Source of the DNA: Polaromonas sp. YR568
GTDB taxonomy: Bacteria > Pseudomonadota > Gammaproteobacteria > Burkholderiales > Burkholderiaceae_C
Direction: 5' to 3'
Assembly: GCF_900116715.1 (NCBI RefSeq)
Contig: NZ_FPBM01000002.1
Location: forward strand, 62,001 to 126,000
Length of the DNA stretch: 64,000 bases
Shown piece by piece: positions 7,601 through 15,281 of the stretch (position 1 is the stretch's first letter; every line of letters starts with the position of its first letter). Position numbers and translations under genes: made by a program. The notes under the pieces were generated by a model. It saw nothing but the letters and a program-made list of their open reading frames with translations. It made no database searches and had not been told where the DNA came from.

Positions 7601-10034
7601 GCACGCCGGCATTGCCCAGGTCGGCTGCTGTGACGGCCAGCTGGTTGGCCATGATCTTTCCGGTCACGGTGTTGTTCAGCGACGTGGCCGTGCTCAGCGT
7701 GGCCGCGCCGGTGGACTGCAGCGTTCCGCTGTTGGCGATCTGGTTGGCGCTGATGACGCCGCTGCCTGCGGCGTTCGTGGCCAGGTTCACGGTGCCGGTG
7801 TTGGTCAGCGTGCCGGCCACAGCCAGTGTGCTGGCGCCTCTGCCGCCTTGCAGTGTGCCGTCATTGTTGATGGTCGCTGCGGCCACGTTGAAGGTGTCGC
7901 CCAGCATTTTGGCGCCCGCATTGTTGTTGAGCGTGACCGCAGGGCCTGCGACGGAAAGCGTGCTGCCAGTGGTGGCGCCGGCCTGCAGGGTGCCGCCGGA
8001 CTGGTTGGTCAGCGTGAGGCTGCTGCCGGCCGAGGTGATGCCGAGGTTGCGGCCCGCGATGACATTGCCCGCGTTGGTGAGCGCGCTGGAGACATTGAGC
8101 GCCAAGTCCTGGTTGGCCTGCACGGTGCCGGCGCCGCTGTTGCTGAGCGTGGCCAGGTTCAGCGTGGCCGATGTGCCTGCCGCCGACGAGGCGATGAATT
8201 TGCCTGAGTTGTTGAGGCTGTTGGCGGTCAGGGTGGTTCCGCCCGTGCCTTGCAGGTCGCCGCTGTTGGTTACCTGCGCGGCCTTGATGTTGAGCGTGCC
8301 GTCGGCCAGCAGGGTGCCGCTGTTGATGATGTTTTCGGTCGTGGCGCCGGCTTTGTCCGAAATCGTCATGACCGATTTGCTGTAGAGCGTGCCCGCGTTG
8401 TCCAGCGTTCCGTTGACCTTGACGGTCATCGCGCCGTTGCTTGCGGCGATGGCGCCGTCGTTGTCCAGGCCGTTGCCGGCCGAGATGTCCAGCTTGCCGG
8501 TCTTGCTCTCAACGCCCTGCCCGCCTGCGGCGGTGCGTATGGAGCCAGTAGCTGCCGTCAAGGACATATCGCCGGAAGACCAGACCGTGGCCTTGCCCAG
8601 GTTCATGTCACCCGCCGTTGCCAGGGTGGTGGTGGTGCCGCCCGACAGCGTGCCGCCTGAAGCGCCCACGTTGAGGCTGCTCATGTTGGCGTTCAAGGCC
8701 TTGGCGGCGCCCCAGCTCACGCCGTCCAGCGAAGTTGCACCGGTGGTGGTGATGTTCACGGTATCACCGAAGCGCTTGTTGTTGTCGGTGATCGCCGTGC
8801 CGCTCTGGATGTCGGACAGCGTGGCCAGCGACAAATCAAGGCTGCCGCCGGCTACCAGCACACCGCCATTGATGGTGGCGCCGCCGGTTGCGGACTGCAT
8901 CTGCAGGTTGCGTGTGGCCGAGAGCTGGGCATCCGTCAGCTTGATGGCGTCTGCGCCGGCGCTGGTGGTGGTGACGCTCAGGTCACGCTTTGCCGCGACC
9001 TTGCTCCGCACGTCGATCTTGCCGGCGCTGCTGAGCGTGAAGTCATCGGTGCTGGCCGCGACTTCGCCCAGCATGCGCACGCCCACGCCTGCTTCAGTGG
9101 CGATCAGCTGGATGCGCCCGGCGTACATGCCGCCCAGCGCGGTGGAGTCGACTGCGAAGGCCGGTGCGGCACCGCTGCCGGTGGTGCTGCCCGTCACCGT
9201 GCGGGAGCCGTAGTTCCACTGGTTGTTGCCGGTGGTGATGCCAATCGAGCCGGTCGACGCAGCATTGACTTGGCCCTCCAGCCGCACGGAGCGGGTCACC
9301 AAATCCAGGATCTGCTGTGCCGAGGCATTGAGCCCGGTGCCGTTGACCAGGATGTCGCCGCCGGTCACTGAGAAGCCGGTGAGACTGCCGTCCGCCGCGA
9401 TGGTCGGCAGGCCGGTGGTCAGGGTGACGCGGTCGGTATTGATAAAGCCGCAGCCGCTGCAGGTGATGCCGTAGGGATTGGCCACGATCACGTCGGCCTT
9501 GTTGCCCAGCACTTCGGTAAACCCGGCCAGCGAGCTGCGGTTGGGTGACACCACCTGGTTCAGGATGACCTGGGCTGGCGCGTTGAGGTTCAGGTTGCCC
9601 TGCACCTGGCCTGCCAGGTAAGAGCGCCCGCCCGACGCGTTGGCGATGTTGTTGAGCACCAGGCCATTGGCGTCGACGTTGTACTTGGTATAGAGGTTGT
9701 TCGACAGGCCCGCGGCGTTGGCCGTGGCGATGTTCACGACGGGCACGCCATTGGGGTTGGTGTAGGCCTTGGTGTTGCCGCCGGCGGGCACCACCGTGGT
9801 CGGCGCGGGCAGCACCTGGGCCATGGCGTCAAAACCGGCTCCACCGCACCAGGCCACGCCAAACGCTAAGGCTGCGGCGGTGGCCAGGCGGCCGGCCTGC
9901 CCATTGCCTGACACGCTGGACGATGCGCTGCTCTTGGAGCGGCCGCTGGCTGTTTCGGGTGCCACGACGTAGGCGCCGCGTGCGGCGCTCCACACAAGCC
10001 TGAATGAGCGATTGGCGGTGGCATGTTTGTGCAT
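1638..10034 (-). CDS. Two-partner secretion exoprotein, filamentous haemagglutinin family (TpsA)
   Basis: A 2798-residue secreted adhesin-like protein. Residues 1-25 match the extended signal peptide region of type V proteins (NRSFRLVWS), followed by a long signal core ending near residue 73 (DAMAQ). The TPS secretion domain follows, with NPYGI at 186-190 and a CSGC pair just after. The body is beta-helix repeat, rich in Gly, Asn, Thr and Ser, with a tandem 84-residue repeat block. The last ~160 residues (from about 2636) are Pro/Ala-rich and basic, then the protein stops. There is no VENN motif or toxin-like C-terminus, so it resembles an FhaB-type adhesin without the long prodomain more than a CdiA. 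The ATG at 10034 has GGAG eight bases upstream. Its transporter lies 19 bases upstream in the same operon. Confidence 0.9.
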   Translation of the reverse strand: MHKHATANRSFRLVWSAARGAYVVAPETASGRSKSSASSSVSGNGQAGRLATAAALAFGVAWCGGAGFDAMAQVLPAPTTVVPAGGNTKAYTNPNGVPVVNIATANAAGLSNNLYTKYNVDANGLVLNNIANASGGRSYLAGQVQGNLNLNAPAQVILNQVVSPNRSSLAGFTEVLGNKADVIVANPYGITCSGCGFINTDRVTLTTGLPTIAADGSLTGFSVTGGDILVNGTGLNASAQQILDLVTRSVRLEGQVNAASTGSIGITTGNNQWNYGSRTVTGSTTGSGAAPAFAVDSTALGGMYAGRIQLIATEAGVGVRMLGEVAASTDDFTLSSAGKIDVRSKVAAKRDLSVTTTSAGADAIKLTDAQLSATRNLQMQSATGGATINGGVLVAGGSLDLSLATLSDIQSGTAITDNNKRFGDTVNITTTGATSLDGVSWGAAKALNANMSSLNVGASGGTLSGGTTTTLATAGDMNLGKATVWSSGDMSLTAATGSIRTAAGGQGVESKTGKLDISAGNGLDNDGAIAASNGAMTVKVNGTLDNAGTLYSKSVMTISDKAGATTENIINSGTLLADGTLNIKAAQVTNSGDLQGTGGTTLTANSLNNSGKFIASSAAGTSATLNLATLSNSGAGTVQANQDLALNVSSALTNAGNVIAGRNLGITSAGSSLTLTNQSGGTLQAGATTGSTLSVAGPAVTLNNNAGAKMLGDTFNVAAATINNDGTLQGGRGASTLAVAGTLTNTGTVNLATNAAGSGVISANQIANSGTLQSTGAATLSTATSLNNTVTGKIMANQLAVTAADLGNAGVLQGGSGASTVNVTNTLTNSGTLTLATTGAGSGTINANQITNSGTLQSTGSATLSTATSLNNTVTGKIMANQLAVTAADLANAGVLQGGAGASTFNVANTVNNSGTLTLATTAAGSGTMTANQITNSGTLQSTSSAALNVATGVSNTAAGKILAGTSLTVRGTDAAYAVDNQGLMQSGGLLDVKGQGGSNGVTIGIGGSGKILGQTVALTTQDLTIADGGSLGSTNDMTVAASSLTLGGTTAKIVGSTAGGNTTILAGNNFSNPGAIHSGGNLIFNAASLNNTNTGGISALGDLNVTATAGDISNSGALYAGSTLTATAAGHTITNVGTISGQTGTMDSGGNMNLTAGAFVNNSVVRAGGAMTIDAATFKNEVAGGDTRSWVEVSRTTPTTYYQRDEWYSFPDTYVNEYWKETWRLEQQYANNTAPTFTPQLIGGNSITIRNFTSGKNLGSSISAPTVTLIGTGSFTNDSLSLGYQEWQKTWDIYSHCAALSCYQATAYEWQVKKNESGDQLVTPGVLSARAGGIYASNAATLSGFGLSTSGPQFGAAPVAKSASAATGSALASTSTPAGTTAAVINVSPVGSASAVTFGGIVIQLPTNPNGYFVMTPGGSATYLVETNPLFATVTNLYGSSYLADQFGMNPDQLTKRLGDANYEAYLIRQQLVAQTGQNLLAGYQKESDLLQAMMTNGALEAKSLGFAWGEAPGNDKLAQLTHDVVWMVKINVAGQDVLTPVVYLSASTIASLQGGTMIAARSITMSNMDSVANKGGAIVATDSLSITAKNDISNESGSIKGGSVSLTSTGGSIINKTLTSTGTAVTVGGMATTDTGCADSAKFCQTTVGNTAGIEATSGNLSLNAGKNIEVIGANLAAKGDASLEAGGGITFDTIKDVTRTSAFGSERTGLSSMHWEQTSTTTTNTGSSLVTGGNLTLNSKGGDTALYSATVDVGGNLNATSSGNLIIGTREDETKTKTTLTTSLVAGQDLSADAYARIAAVMPVRDPAPNAGPTTRDYSQESYSSTKQMGTQGEANVAFADNRDINRAQGTIFSQTTTTVDDVNKTSVASKITARGNLNLTAANNTITVQGSDVHADGNVALNAKNVEVLAAKNEHTVTTTNTSLSIGVFVDGKSVSSVEAGASRIYTEPDGPGENGAPLASAKADAIARTENDGAMTIGQRTENKTTVDKTIVNTASRISSGGNLSVTAAETAKFVGSQMTAGQDLSITAKDITNEAAKDEKSLTTTWSQETQGLSLEGRSDSQAYARARVTGVTGGTPGAGVKALADNKTDVSIGYRNNQRSGVESTGSTNSVGNEFTAGGNVTRTATDKITDQATKIEAKTGSITQTAKTIEDQAVSDTAWNNKTETNKDYRAGIYVGLWAEEIAGGQAGVGGAGMNNGLSPTLDVSAGLRVYTFGQEKTKESKVEAAVTSSYKAGSNITSTSTEKTTLAGAQFNAGGAVTLNAGELDFKAAENKTTRTAFNQEWKEDARAGIVATVSPKDASVTAGFLGETVTTFDQMKITQTKSTAVVGSINAGSVNIQGTGAADKGDVRLTGTAITAAGPVTVASTNGDVILDAAKNTETKNGLGGNTVDKVRAKVALGVSAETGLAWEVAAGVEITTGHSKQDYEKVTNTGVNIKSTGGDVTLNAGKGVTTKGATVDAAGKATLTAQTGISLLEATDTESRTVSGHASFGAAGFSTTVDNPVSWSAAEGITGLQYGRTAADGKVSTITSGAGQTTTLTTAGGAITSQEAALGTNVSPNIAITSTARSNEEKLTAYGVDVNVVVATNPLASRISEAPRVVDQDLYEVKNRLKVDELQVSDIARVQTRAPLPAAGTTPAPAPVIAPVIAPTVPPAPAPVTPVVTAPVAPAPVPQGPVAAAPVNTAMPVFVPATALAPKTALVAPETREAPEARVKAPKAGTAPQVKVAVIKPVIKAPPAKVPPRAPRNPPRNKSLEADGAGQAATPATLTPVSVNQQAAPMTVSANAAPQ
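7205..7860 (-). repeat. Tandem 252-bp repeats inside the haemagglutinin-like gene
   Basis: The same sequence recurs at 252-base spacing: the CTGCAGCGT-like element starts at 7211, 7463 and 7715. It encodes an 84-residue unit that includes LSTATSLNNT, GKIMANQLAVTAADL and TNSGTLQST. Two units are close to identical at DNA level, the third is diverged. The block lies in the beta-helix shaft and is a likely site for copy-number change. Confidence 0.8.
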
Positions 10035-10053
10035 GGCGGTACTCCGTTTTGTT

Positions 10054-11844
10054 TTAGATGGAAAAGCTCATGCGCACCCAGGTCTGGGGCGCTTCACGGG
10101 AAAAGAAAGAGGGAAAGGACAGCGGGCGGGCGTATGAGAGGTCCACGCTGACGGCCTTCCAGGCGACTGAAACGCCCAGCGCCATGCCGGTCAGGCTGCC
10201 TTCGAAGGGGCCGGGCACTTTGCCGCCGACCTTGCCGGTGTCCAGCGCCACATAAAGGCGCGGCGCAATCGCCTCTGAGCCGACATTGAACGTGGGCCTC
10301 ATCGAAACCTCATTGCGCAGGTAGTAGCCCTTGTCGCCCGAGAGGCTGTTGCGGCTGAAGCCGCGCACGCTGTAAATGCCGCCAATCGATATCTGCTCGG
10401 ACCCGTACAAGGTATGCCGCGAGTCCTGGCCCGTCAGCTGGCTGAAAAAAGTCAATGCGGTATCGAACAGCGTGAACGGCCTGAAGTAGCTGCCGCCGTA
10501 GGTCCGCTTTTCAAACTGGGCGCGCGGTGCGTAGTCAGGCAGGCCAGCCGGGTCGACCAGCGCCGCGCCACGGGTCAGGCCTTTGGACAGGCCCAAATCC
10601 AGCGACACCACACCGCCCAGCAAGTTGGTGCTGGCGCTGACGCCCAGGTCCAGCACACTCAGGCGGCGGCTGCTCACCACCAGGTATTCGCCTTCAAGGT
10701 AGTTCTTCGAGTCCTTGAAGGTCAGGCCGCCCGACAGGGACACGCGGCTGCGCTGGTCCCGGTACATCACACGCTCCAGCTTCAGGCTGTCGGAAGAGCT
10801 GACACCGTCGGACTTCAGTTGCAGGCCACTGGGCGCGTTGATGGTGGTGACGTAGGTCGAGCGGCTCTTCGACGCAGTGAAGGTCGAGTAGCCAAAGGGA
10901 ATCACGATGCTGAAGCTGTCGCTGACGGAGGACTTGCGCTGCAGGTCATTCGGCACAGACTGCCGGTGCGTCAGCACCATCAGTTCATTGAGGCCCAGCA
11001 GCCGGTCCGAGATCAGCGTCAGCCCGGCCTGGTCCTTACCGGTAGATTCGGAGCCCTGGTTGTCAAAACTCAAGGAAGCATGAAAAGGTGTTGCCGGCTG
11101 GTTGTTGATCACCACCGTGCTGGCGCCCGGCTGGTCCCCGGGCTTGATGTCGAGTTGCGCGCTGTTGGAAGACAGTCGGTTGACCTGGTCTATGCCCTGC
11201 TCCAGGTCGCGCAGGTTGAGCAGCTCACCGGTCTTTGCCGGAAAGGCATTAAAGGGCCGGATGCTTTTAAGGCCGCCGTCGTTGATCTGGATGTCCTGGA
11301 TCACGCCTTCGACGACCTGGATCTCCAGCGTGCCCGTCGTCATGTCTTGCGGCGGCAGGTAGGCACGGCTGGTGATAAAGCCGCGCTCGACATAGTCCTT
11401 GGTGATCTCCGCCAGGATCTGCTCGATCTCCGTCACGCCGATGCAGCGCCCCGAAAACTCGCGCAGCACACGTTCACGCGAAGCTGCCGACAAATGCGCG
11501 GCGCCGCTGATCGCCACAGTCTGAATGTTCCGGCAAGGCCCCCTGGGAACGGAGCCGTCCACCTTGGGCAGGAAGTCTTTGGTGTCCAGGCCCGATGGCG
11601 CACGCTCCCCGCCTCGCGCGGCGTCCAGGTCGCGCTGCAGTTGCTCCTGGGCCTGGCGCTGGATGATCTCGCTTTGCCGCCCGGCCTCTGCGCGGTCCGC
11701 CGGCGTCTGGGCGTGAAGGTGGCAAGCCATGGCGCCCAGGCCGGCAGCGACTGCGAATCGAAACGGCACGGAACCCCGGAAAACGCGCCCCCATAGCCCA
11801 AGGCCAGGAAGATGTGAAAAATTGCGTTGACCGGTACCTGTCAT
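10054..11844 (-). CDS. Two-partner secretion outer-membrane transporter (TpsB, FhaC/ShlB family)
   Basis: A 596-residue Omp85-superfamily pore that exports the exoprotein encoded just downstream. A signal-peptide-like segment ends near residue 46 (HLHAQ). A Gln/Arg/Glu-rich stretch then resembles the plug helix region, two POTRA domains cover roughly residues 100-255, and a 16-strand barrel fills the rest. The diagnostic L6-loop motif VRGF is at 493-496. The protein ends in aromatic/hydrophobic alternation (WVRMSFSI), as expected for BAM insertion. The ATG at 11844 has only a weak purine-rich site. Gene order B then A with a 19-base gap is usual for these operons. Confidence 0.92.
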   Translation of the reverse strand: MTGTGQRNFSHLPGLGLWGRVFRGSVPFRFAVAAGLGAMACHLHAQTPADRAEAGRQSEIIQRQAQEQLQRDLDAARGGERAPSGLDTKDFLPKVDGSVPRGPCRNIQTVAISGAAHLSAASRERVLREFSGRCIGVTEIEQILAEITKDYVERGFITSRAYLPPQDMTTGTLEIQVVEGVIQDIQINDGGLKSIRPFNAFPAKTGELLNLRDLEQGIDQVNRLSSNSAQLDIKPGDQPGASTVVINNQPATPFHASLSFDNQGSESTGKDQAGLTLISDRLLGLNELMVLTHRQSVPNDLQRKSSVSDSFSIVIPFGYSTFTASKSRSTYVTTINAPSGLQLKSDGVSSSDSLKLERVMYRDQRSRVSLSGGLTFKDSKNYLEGEYLVVSSRRLSVLDLGVSASTNLLGGVVSLDLGLSKGLTRGAALVDPAGLPDYAPRAQFEKRTYGGSYFRPFTLFDTALTFFSQLTGQDSRHTLYGSEQISIGGIYSVRGFSRNSLSGDKGYYLRNEVSMRPTFNVGSEAIAPRLYVALDTGKVGGKVPGPFEGSLTGMALGVSVAWKAVSVDLSYARPLSFPSFFSREAPQTWVRMSFSI

Positions 11845-11900
11845 GGAGTTACCAAAAGTGTTTCGACAGGTAAATGCTAGGACCCGGGTATATCGGCAAC

Positions 11901-11935
11901 AAGGTCCACTTTGCCCGGCGACTAAGGTCCACTTT
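11901..11935. repeat. Paired AAGGTCCACTTT repeats, possible relic of an IS21-type end
   Basis: AAGGTCCACTTT occurs at 11901-11912 and 11924-11935, same orientation, 23 bases start to start. Multiple short direct repeats near the ends are a feature of IS21-family elements, and GGTGGCCA about 100 bases further in would fit. No istA or istB coding sequence remains, so the assignment is inference from terminal pattern only. Confidence 0.35.
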
Positions 11936-12167
11936 CTTCAAGCGCCGTTTTTTCGGCGCGCACGCACACAGATGGAGCAGCTTGTTGAGCGACGAAAAAG
12001 TTGCAGAGAAGCCTTGCGCTTCATTGGAGAAACACCGGTGGCCATTTCTTTGCCGCTGTTCAACTGCCCTGTTTCAGGGCATGTTCTTCTCGCATAGTTC
12101 CGGAAAAAAACGGCATAGCGCTTTTGTTGTGTTTGTTGTCTTGGCCGTCATGGGAGAGCGCTATCCG

Positions 12168-12530
12168 TCATCCCAGCGGCCGTTGATGCAGAGGCAATGC
12201 GGGTCTCCGCGAGAAAACCCTATGGGGGATTAGGCGCACAGCCCTAGAGTGCCGTGCCTGATATCGGCACATCAGTCGCTCCAGCATGCTGGCCACCACC
12301 CGCTCCTGGGCCGTGACGGATGACCTAGCCGTCGCCTGCGCCAATTCCAGTTGCTGCTTCGCGATAAGCAACTCGCCGACCTTGGCCCGCAGTTGCTTGT
12401 TCGCAGTACCGAGTTGCTCGACGGTCGCGTCCTGCTTGACCAGACACCGGCCCCATTCCTCAGCGTGCCGCTGCGCACACCCCAGTTCATCCTTGAGCGG
12501 ACTCGGGCGCCAAGCCGGGCGAGCGTTCAG
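12168..12530 (-). pseudogene. Start-less coiled-coil gene fragment
   Basis: This leftward frame is open for 120 codons but has no ATG before 12371. The product begins without a start and contains a heptad-like stretch (VEQLGTANKQLRAKVGELL, then AKQQLELAQA, then ERVVASMLERL), which is unlikely by chance in an untranslated frame at this GC. After that the sequence turns into Arg/Pro-rich noise. It looks like the remnant of a larger coiled-coil protein whose 5' end was lost. I cannot name the parent family. Confidence 0.35.
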
Positions 12531-12711
12531 TCAATTTTGCTGAGTGCGCCCTCTGCCCTCAGGCGTGTTGCGACGCACTCGACATGAATCTCAACAATTG
12601 TTAAAGATCAAGAGCGACAGGCAAATAAGCACGCACGCGCTGTAACTTCGAAATAAATAGTTCGCACTAAATCATTTCGCAAGCACCTGAAACTTCAACC
12701 TTAAAAATCGC

Positions 12712-14721
12712 ATGCTGCCGCTTCGCCTCAAGAAAAAACAAATCGTCCTCGCCCTCCTTGGCGTTTTGCCGTTGATCATGGCTCACGCCTCTGATGTGCA
12801 AGACTTGGGGGCCTTGCCCGGCGGGTCGTATTCCATGGCCTACGGCGTGAACGCCGCAGGCGATGTGGTGGTTGGTTACAGTGGCACTTCCAGTGGTCAG
12901 AGTGCGTTTCGCTGGACGGCGCCCACAGGCATGGCCGATCTGGGGGTCTTGCCCGGTGGGCGGCCGTATTCTATTGCCCGCGGCGTGAACGCCGCAGGCA
13001 ATGTGGTGGTCGGCCTAAGCGGCACGACCAGGAGTGACCGGGCGTTTCGCTGGACTGCACCCACAGGCATGGTCGATCTGGGAGTTTTGCCCGGTGGGCG
13101 CCGCTCCAATGCCTACGGCGTGAACGCCACAGGCGATGTAGTAGTCGGCGAGAGTACCTCGGCCAATGGTGACCGGGCGTTTCGCTGGACGGCGCCCACA
13201 GGCATGGTCGATCTGGGGGTCTTGCCCGGTGGGCGCCACTCTCATGCCTACGGCGTGAACGCCGCAGGCAATGTGGTGATTGGCCAAAGCGGCTCGACCA
13301 ATGGTGACCGGGCATTTCGCTGGACAGCGCCCACAGGCATGGTCGATCTGGGGGTCTTGCCCGGCGGGCTGTCTTCCACAGCCTACGGCGTGAACGCCGC
13401 AGGCAATGTGGTGGTTGGTTTCAGTGCCTCTTCCAGTGGTCTGAATGCGTTTCGCTGGACAGCGCCCACAGGCATGGTCGATCTCGGGATCCTGCCCGGC
13501 GGGCTGTCTTCCATTGCCCGCGGGGTGAACGCCGCAGGCGACGTGGTGGTCGGTGAAAGCGGCTCGGCCAATGGTGACCGGGCGTTTCGTTGGACAGCGC
13601 CCACAGGCATGCAGTCTGTCGAACAGTGGCTGGCCGCCCATGGCGTTGCCGTAGGAAATATCGCCACGAATAGTGCATCTGCAGTCAACGCAGACGGCAA
13701 CGTGGTGGTCGGCCAACTGGAAAATTATCATGCGTTCATCGCCAGGGTGACTACTGATACAGGCAGCGCAAGAGCAGGCAGCGGGCTGATTGATGTGCAG
13801 GATTTCAGTGCCACCTTGCAGGCTGCATCACGCACCCAGGCGCAGGCCCTTGGCAATATCGACCTGGTGCTCAACGGCCTGCATGGCTCGCCCTTGGGCA
13901 GCCTGCTGGCCCCTGGCCTGGCGGGCTTCTGGGTCAGCGGCGACTGGGGCAGCCTGGGCCATCGCGGCATCAGCGGCCGGGCGACGGCCGGCGAAGTGGG
14001 TGTAAAGGCAGGCATTGCCGAAGGCTGGCAAGGCGAAGTCGCACTCGGCCGTGAACAGGCCCGCAGCGAAACGCCCTTCCACGGCGCAACGACGCTGAGC
14101 AGCGTCTATGTCGCCCCTGGGGTCAACTGGCGCATTGCGGATAGCGGCGTCCTTGTGAGCCTGCTCGGCTATTACGGCAACGGCCGCGCCGACCTGGAGC
14201 GCGGGTACCTGAACGCCGGCAACCCGGTGATCTCCCGGGGCAGTCCCGATACGCAGACCCTGGCCGCGCGCGTGCGCGTGGACTGGCTCAATGCCTTGAG
14301 CGCCGGCCCTGTGGCCGTCACCCCCTACACGAGCTTGACCTGGATCAAAAACACCATCAACGGTTATACGGAAACCGCAGGCGGGTTTCCGGTCCAGTGG
14401 GATGAGCAAAATGGCAGCGCCAGGCTGCTGCGGGTGGGTGTGGACAACAACTGGCAGGCCGGCCAGAGCCTGACCGCTTCGGCGCGAGTGGAGTATGTGC
14501 ATCGCCTGAATGACGGGGGTAATCGCCTCGGCGGCCGCATTGTGGGGCTCAATGCCTTTAGCCTGCAGGGCTATGAGTATCAGAAAAACTGGTGGCGTCT
14601 GGGCCTGGGCGGGCAGTACAAGCTGGACAGCACCTCCAGCGTCGGCGCTACGCTCAACGTCACCAGCCAGTCCGATGCGCCCAGACTCTGGATCAACCTC
14701 ACCTACAACAAAGCGTTTTGA
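12712..14721 (+). CDS. HAF-repeat autotransporter
   Basis: A 669-residue type Va secreted protein. Residues 1-26 form a signal peptide (LKKKQIVLALLG core, cut near AHA-S). Residues 31-301 are six tandem 45-residue units of the HAF type, each reading roughly DLG-LPGG, then GVNAAG-VVVG, then AFRWTAPTGM. This passenger is predicted to fold as a small propeller or solenoid. Residues ~390-669 are an autotransporter barrel with alternating aromatic strands, ending in LTYNKAF with a terminal Phe. No clear Shine-Dalgarno precedes the ATG at 12712, though the signal peptide supports that start. Function is probably surface adhesion; HAF proteins have few characterised members. Confidence 0.85.
   Translation: MLPLRLKKKQIVLALLGVLPLIMAHASDVQDLGALPGGSYSMAYGVNAAGDVVVGYSGTSSGQSAFRWTAPTGMADLGVLPGGRPYSIARGVNAAGNVVVGLSGTTRSDRAFRWTAPTGMVDLGVLPGGRRSNAYGVNATGDVVVGESTSANGDRAFRWTAPTGMVDLGVLPGGRHSHAYGVNAAGNVVIGQSGSTNGDRAFRWTAPTGMVDLGVLPGGLSSTAYGVNAAGNVVVGFSASSSGLNAFRWTAPTGMVDLGILPGGLSSIARGVNAAGDVVVGESGSANGDRAFRWTAPTGMQSVEQWLAAHGVAVGNIATNSASAVNADGNVVVGQLENYHAFIARVTTDTGSARAGSGLIDVQDFSATLQAASRTQAQALGNIDLVLNGLHGSPLGSLLAPGLAGFWVSGDWGSLGHRGISGRATAGEVGVKAGIAEGWQGEVALGREQARSETPFHGATTLSSVYVAPGVNWRIADSGVLVSLLGYYGNGRADLERGYLNAGNPVISRGSPDTQTLAARVRVDWLNALSAGPVAVTPYTSLTWIKNTINGYTETAGGFPVQWDEQNGSARLLRVGVDNNWQAGQSLTASARVEYVHRLNDGGNRLGGRIVGLNAFSLQGYEYQKNWWRLGLGGQYKLDSTSSVGATLNVTSQSDAPRLWINLTYNKAF
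12802..13614 (+). repeat. Six tandem 135-bp units encoding HAF repeats
   Basis: Six in-frame units of 135 bases (one of 138) share long identical stretches around the codons for FRWTAPTGM, DLGVLPGG and GVNAAG. The sequence is coding throughout, so this is a protein repeat and not a CRISPR. High DNA identity suggests recent duplication or gene conversion. Confidence 0.9.
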
Positions 14722-14758
14722 GGCACGGCTTTGTGATGCAGTTCAGCATCTGAAGCCT

Positions 14759-14801
14759 CTTCGCCTGGGTGTCTGCTTCTGAGTAAAAGCATTAGGCGAA
14801 G
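14759..14801. terminator. Possible hairpin between convergent genes
   Basis: CTTCGCCT (14759-14766) and AGGCGAAG (14794-14801) form a perfect 8-bp stem across a 27-base loop. A smaller hairpin, GATGC / GCATC, sits just before it. They lie between the convergent ends of the autotransporter and the cupin gene. The long loop and missing T-run make intrinsic termination uncertain. Confidence 0.35.
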
Positions 14802-14866
14802 CGGTCAAAGCGCCACGCGAATCCATCCGGCGGAATGCCGGAAAGTTCGAAGGCGTCCAAGCGATC

Positions 14867-15229
14867 TCAGTGCGGGTTAAACAGCACGTAAACCTTGCGC
14901 ACCGTGGACTGAATGTCCCACACGCCAACCGTCTCGGCTGGGAAGAAATAAACATCACCTTGCCGCAGCGCGACAGGCGCGCCGCCGTCCGGCGTGAACA
15001 CCGCGCTGCCGCTCAGGATGTGCATGGTCTCTGCCGAACGCACCTGCCGGCGGTAGTGGCCGGGCGCGCATTCCCAGATGCCCATCTCGGGCTGCCCCTC
15101 CAGCGGCAACACCATTTTTTCGCCGCGCAGCGTGCAGGCCGGCTCGCTGAGCGGCAGGCCTACTGCGCCCCAATCTTGTAATGCGCCTGATACCGCGGTG
15201 GAGGGAGTGTCGAGTTTGCGAATGGTCAT
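14867..15229 (-). CDS. Cupin-domain protein
   Basis: A 120-residue single-domain cupin of the small EutQ/DUF861-like type. The core reads GIWECAPGHYRR, then ETMHILSGSAVFTPDGG, then LRQGDVYFFPAETVGVWDI, matching the two cupin motifs with few His ligands. Such proteins bind small metabolites or metals and often sit beside FAD-dependent amine oxidases. The start is the ATG at 15229; the open frame extends further upstream, but only into the neighbouring oxidoreductase gene. It is the last gene of the leftward arm (GMC, FAD oxidase, cupin), 52 bases after the oxidase stop. Its own activity is unknown. Confidence 0.8.
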   Translation of the reverse strand: MTIRKLDTPSTAVSGALQDWGAVGLPLSEPACTLRGEKMVLPLEGQPEMGIWECAPGHYRRQVRSAETMHILSGSAVFTPDGGAPVALRQGDVYFFPAETVGVWDIQSTVRKVYVLFNPH

Positions 15230-15281
15230 GGGGACGCTCTTTCTTAAAGCGATGCATTCAAACCAGGCGGGGACTGGCGGT

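Larger units (their letters stand above)
11845..12711. other. 867-base gene-poor gap with decayed mobile-element-like sequence
   Basis: No convincing intact gene is present between the divergent secretion genes. The left part holds paired 12-mers (11901-11935) and a GGTGGCCA element (12037-12044) that resemble the end repeats of IS21-type elements. The middle holds a start-less open frame encoding a coiled coil (12168-12530). The last 120 bases are AT-richer, contain the palindrome AACAATTGTT (12593-12602), and are the likely promoter region of the gene at 12712. I see no terminator with a T-run. Confidence 0.6.

Noticed and set aside
4278..8207. A very long rightward open frame (1309 codons) antisense to tpsA
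   Set aside because: Its protein is low-complexity Gly/Val/Ala/His-rich sequence without motifs, as expected opposite a repetitive high-GC gene. The leftward TpsA reading has full domain structure.
12802..13614. Regular ~135-bp repeats that could look like a CRISPR or satellite array
   Set aside because: The repeats stay in frame, encode HAF units between a signal peptide and a barrel, and have no spacer-repeat alternation.
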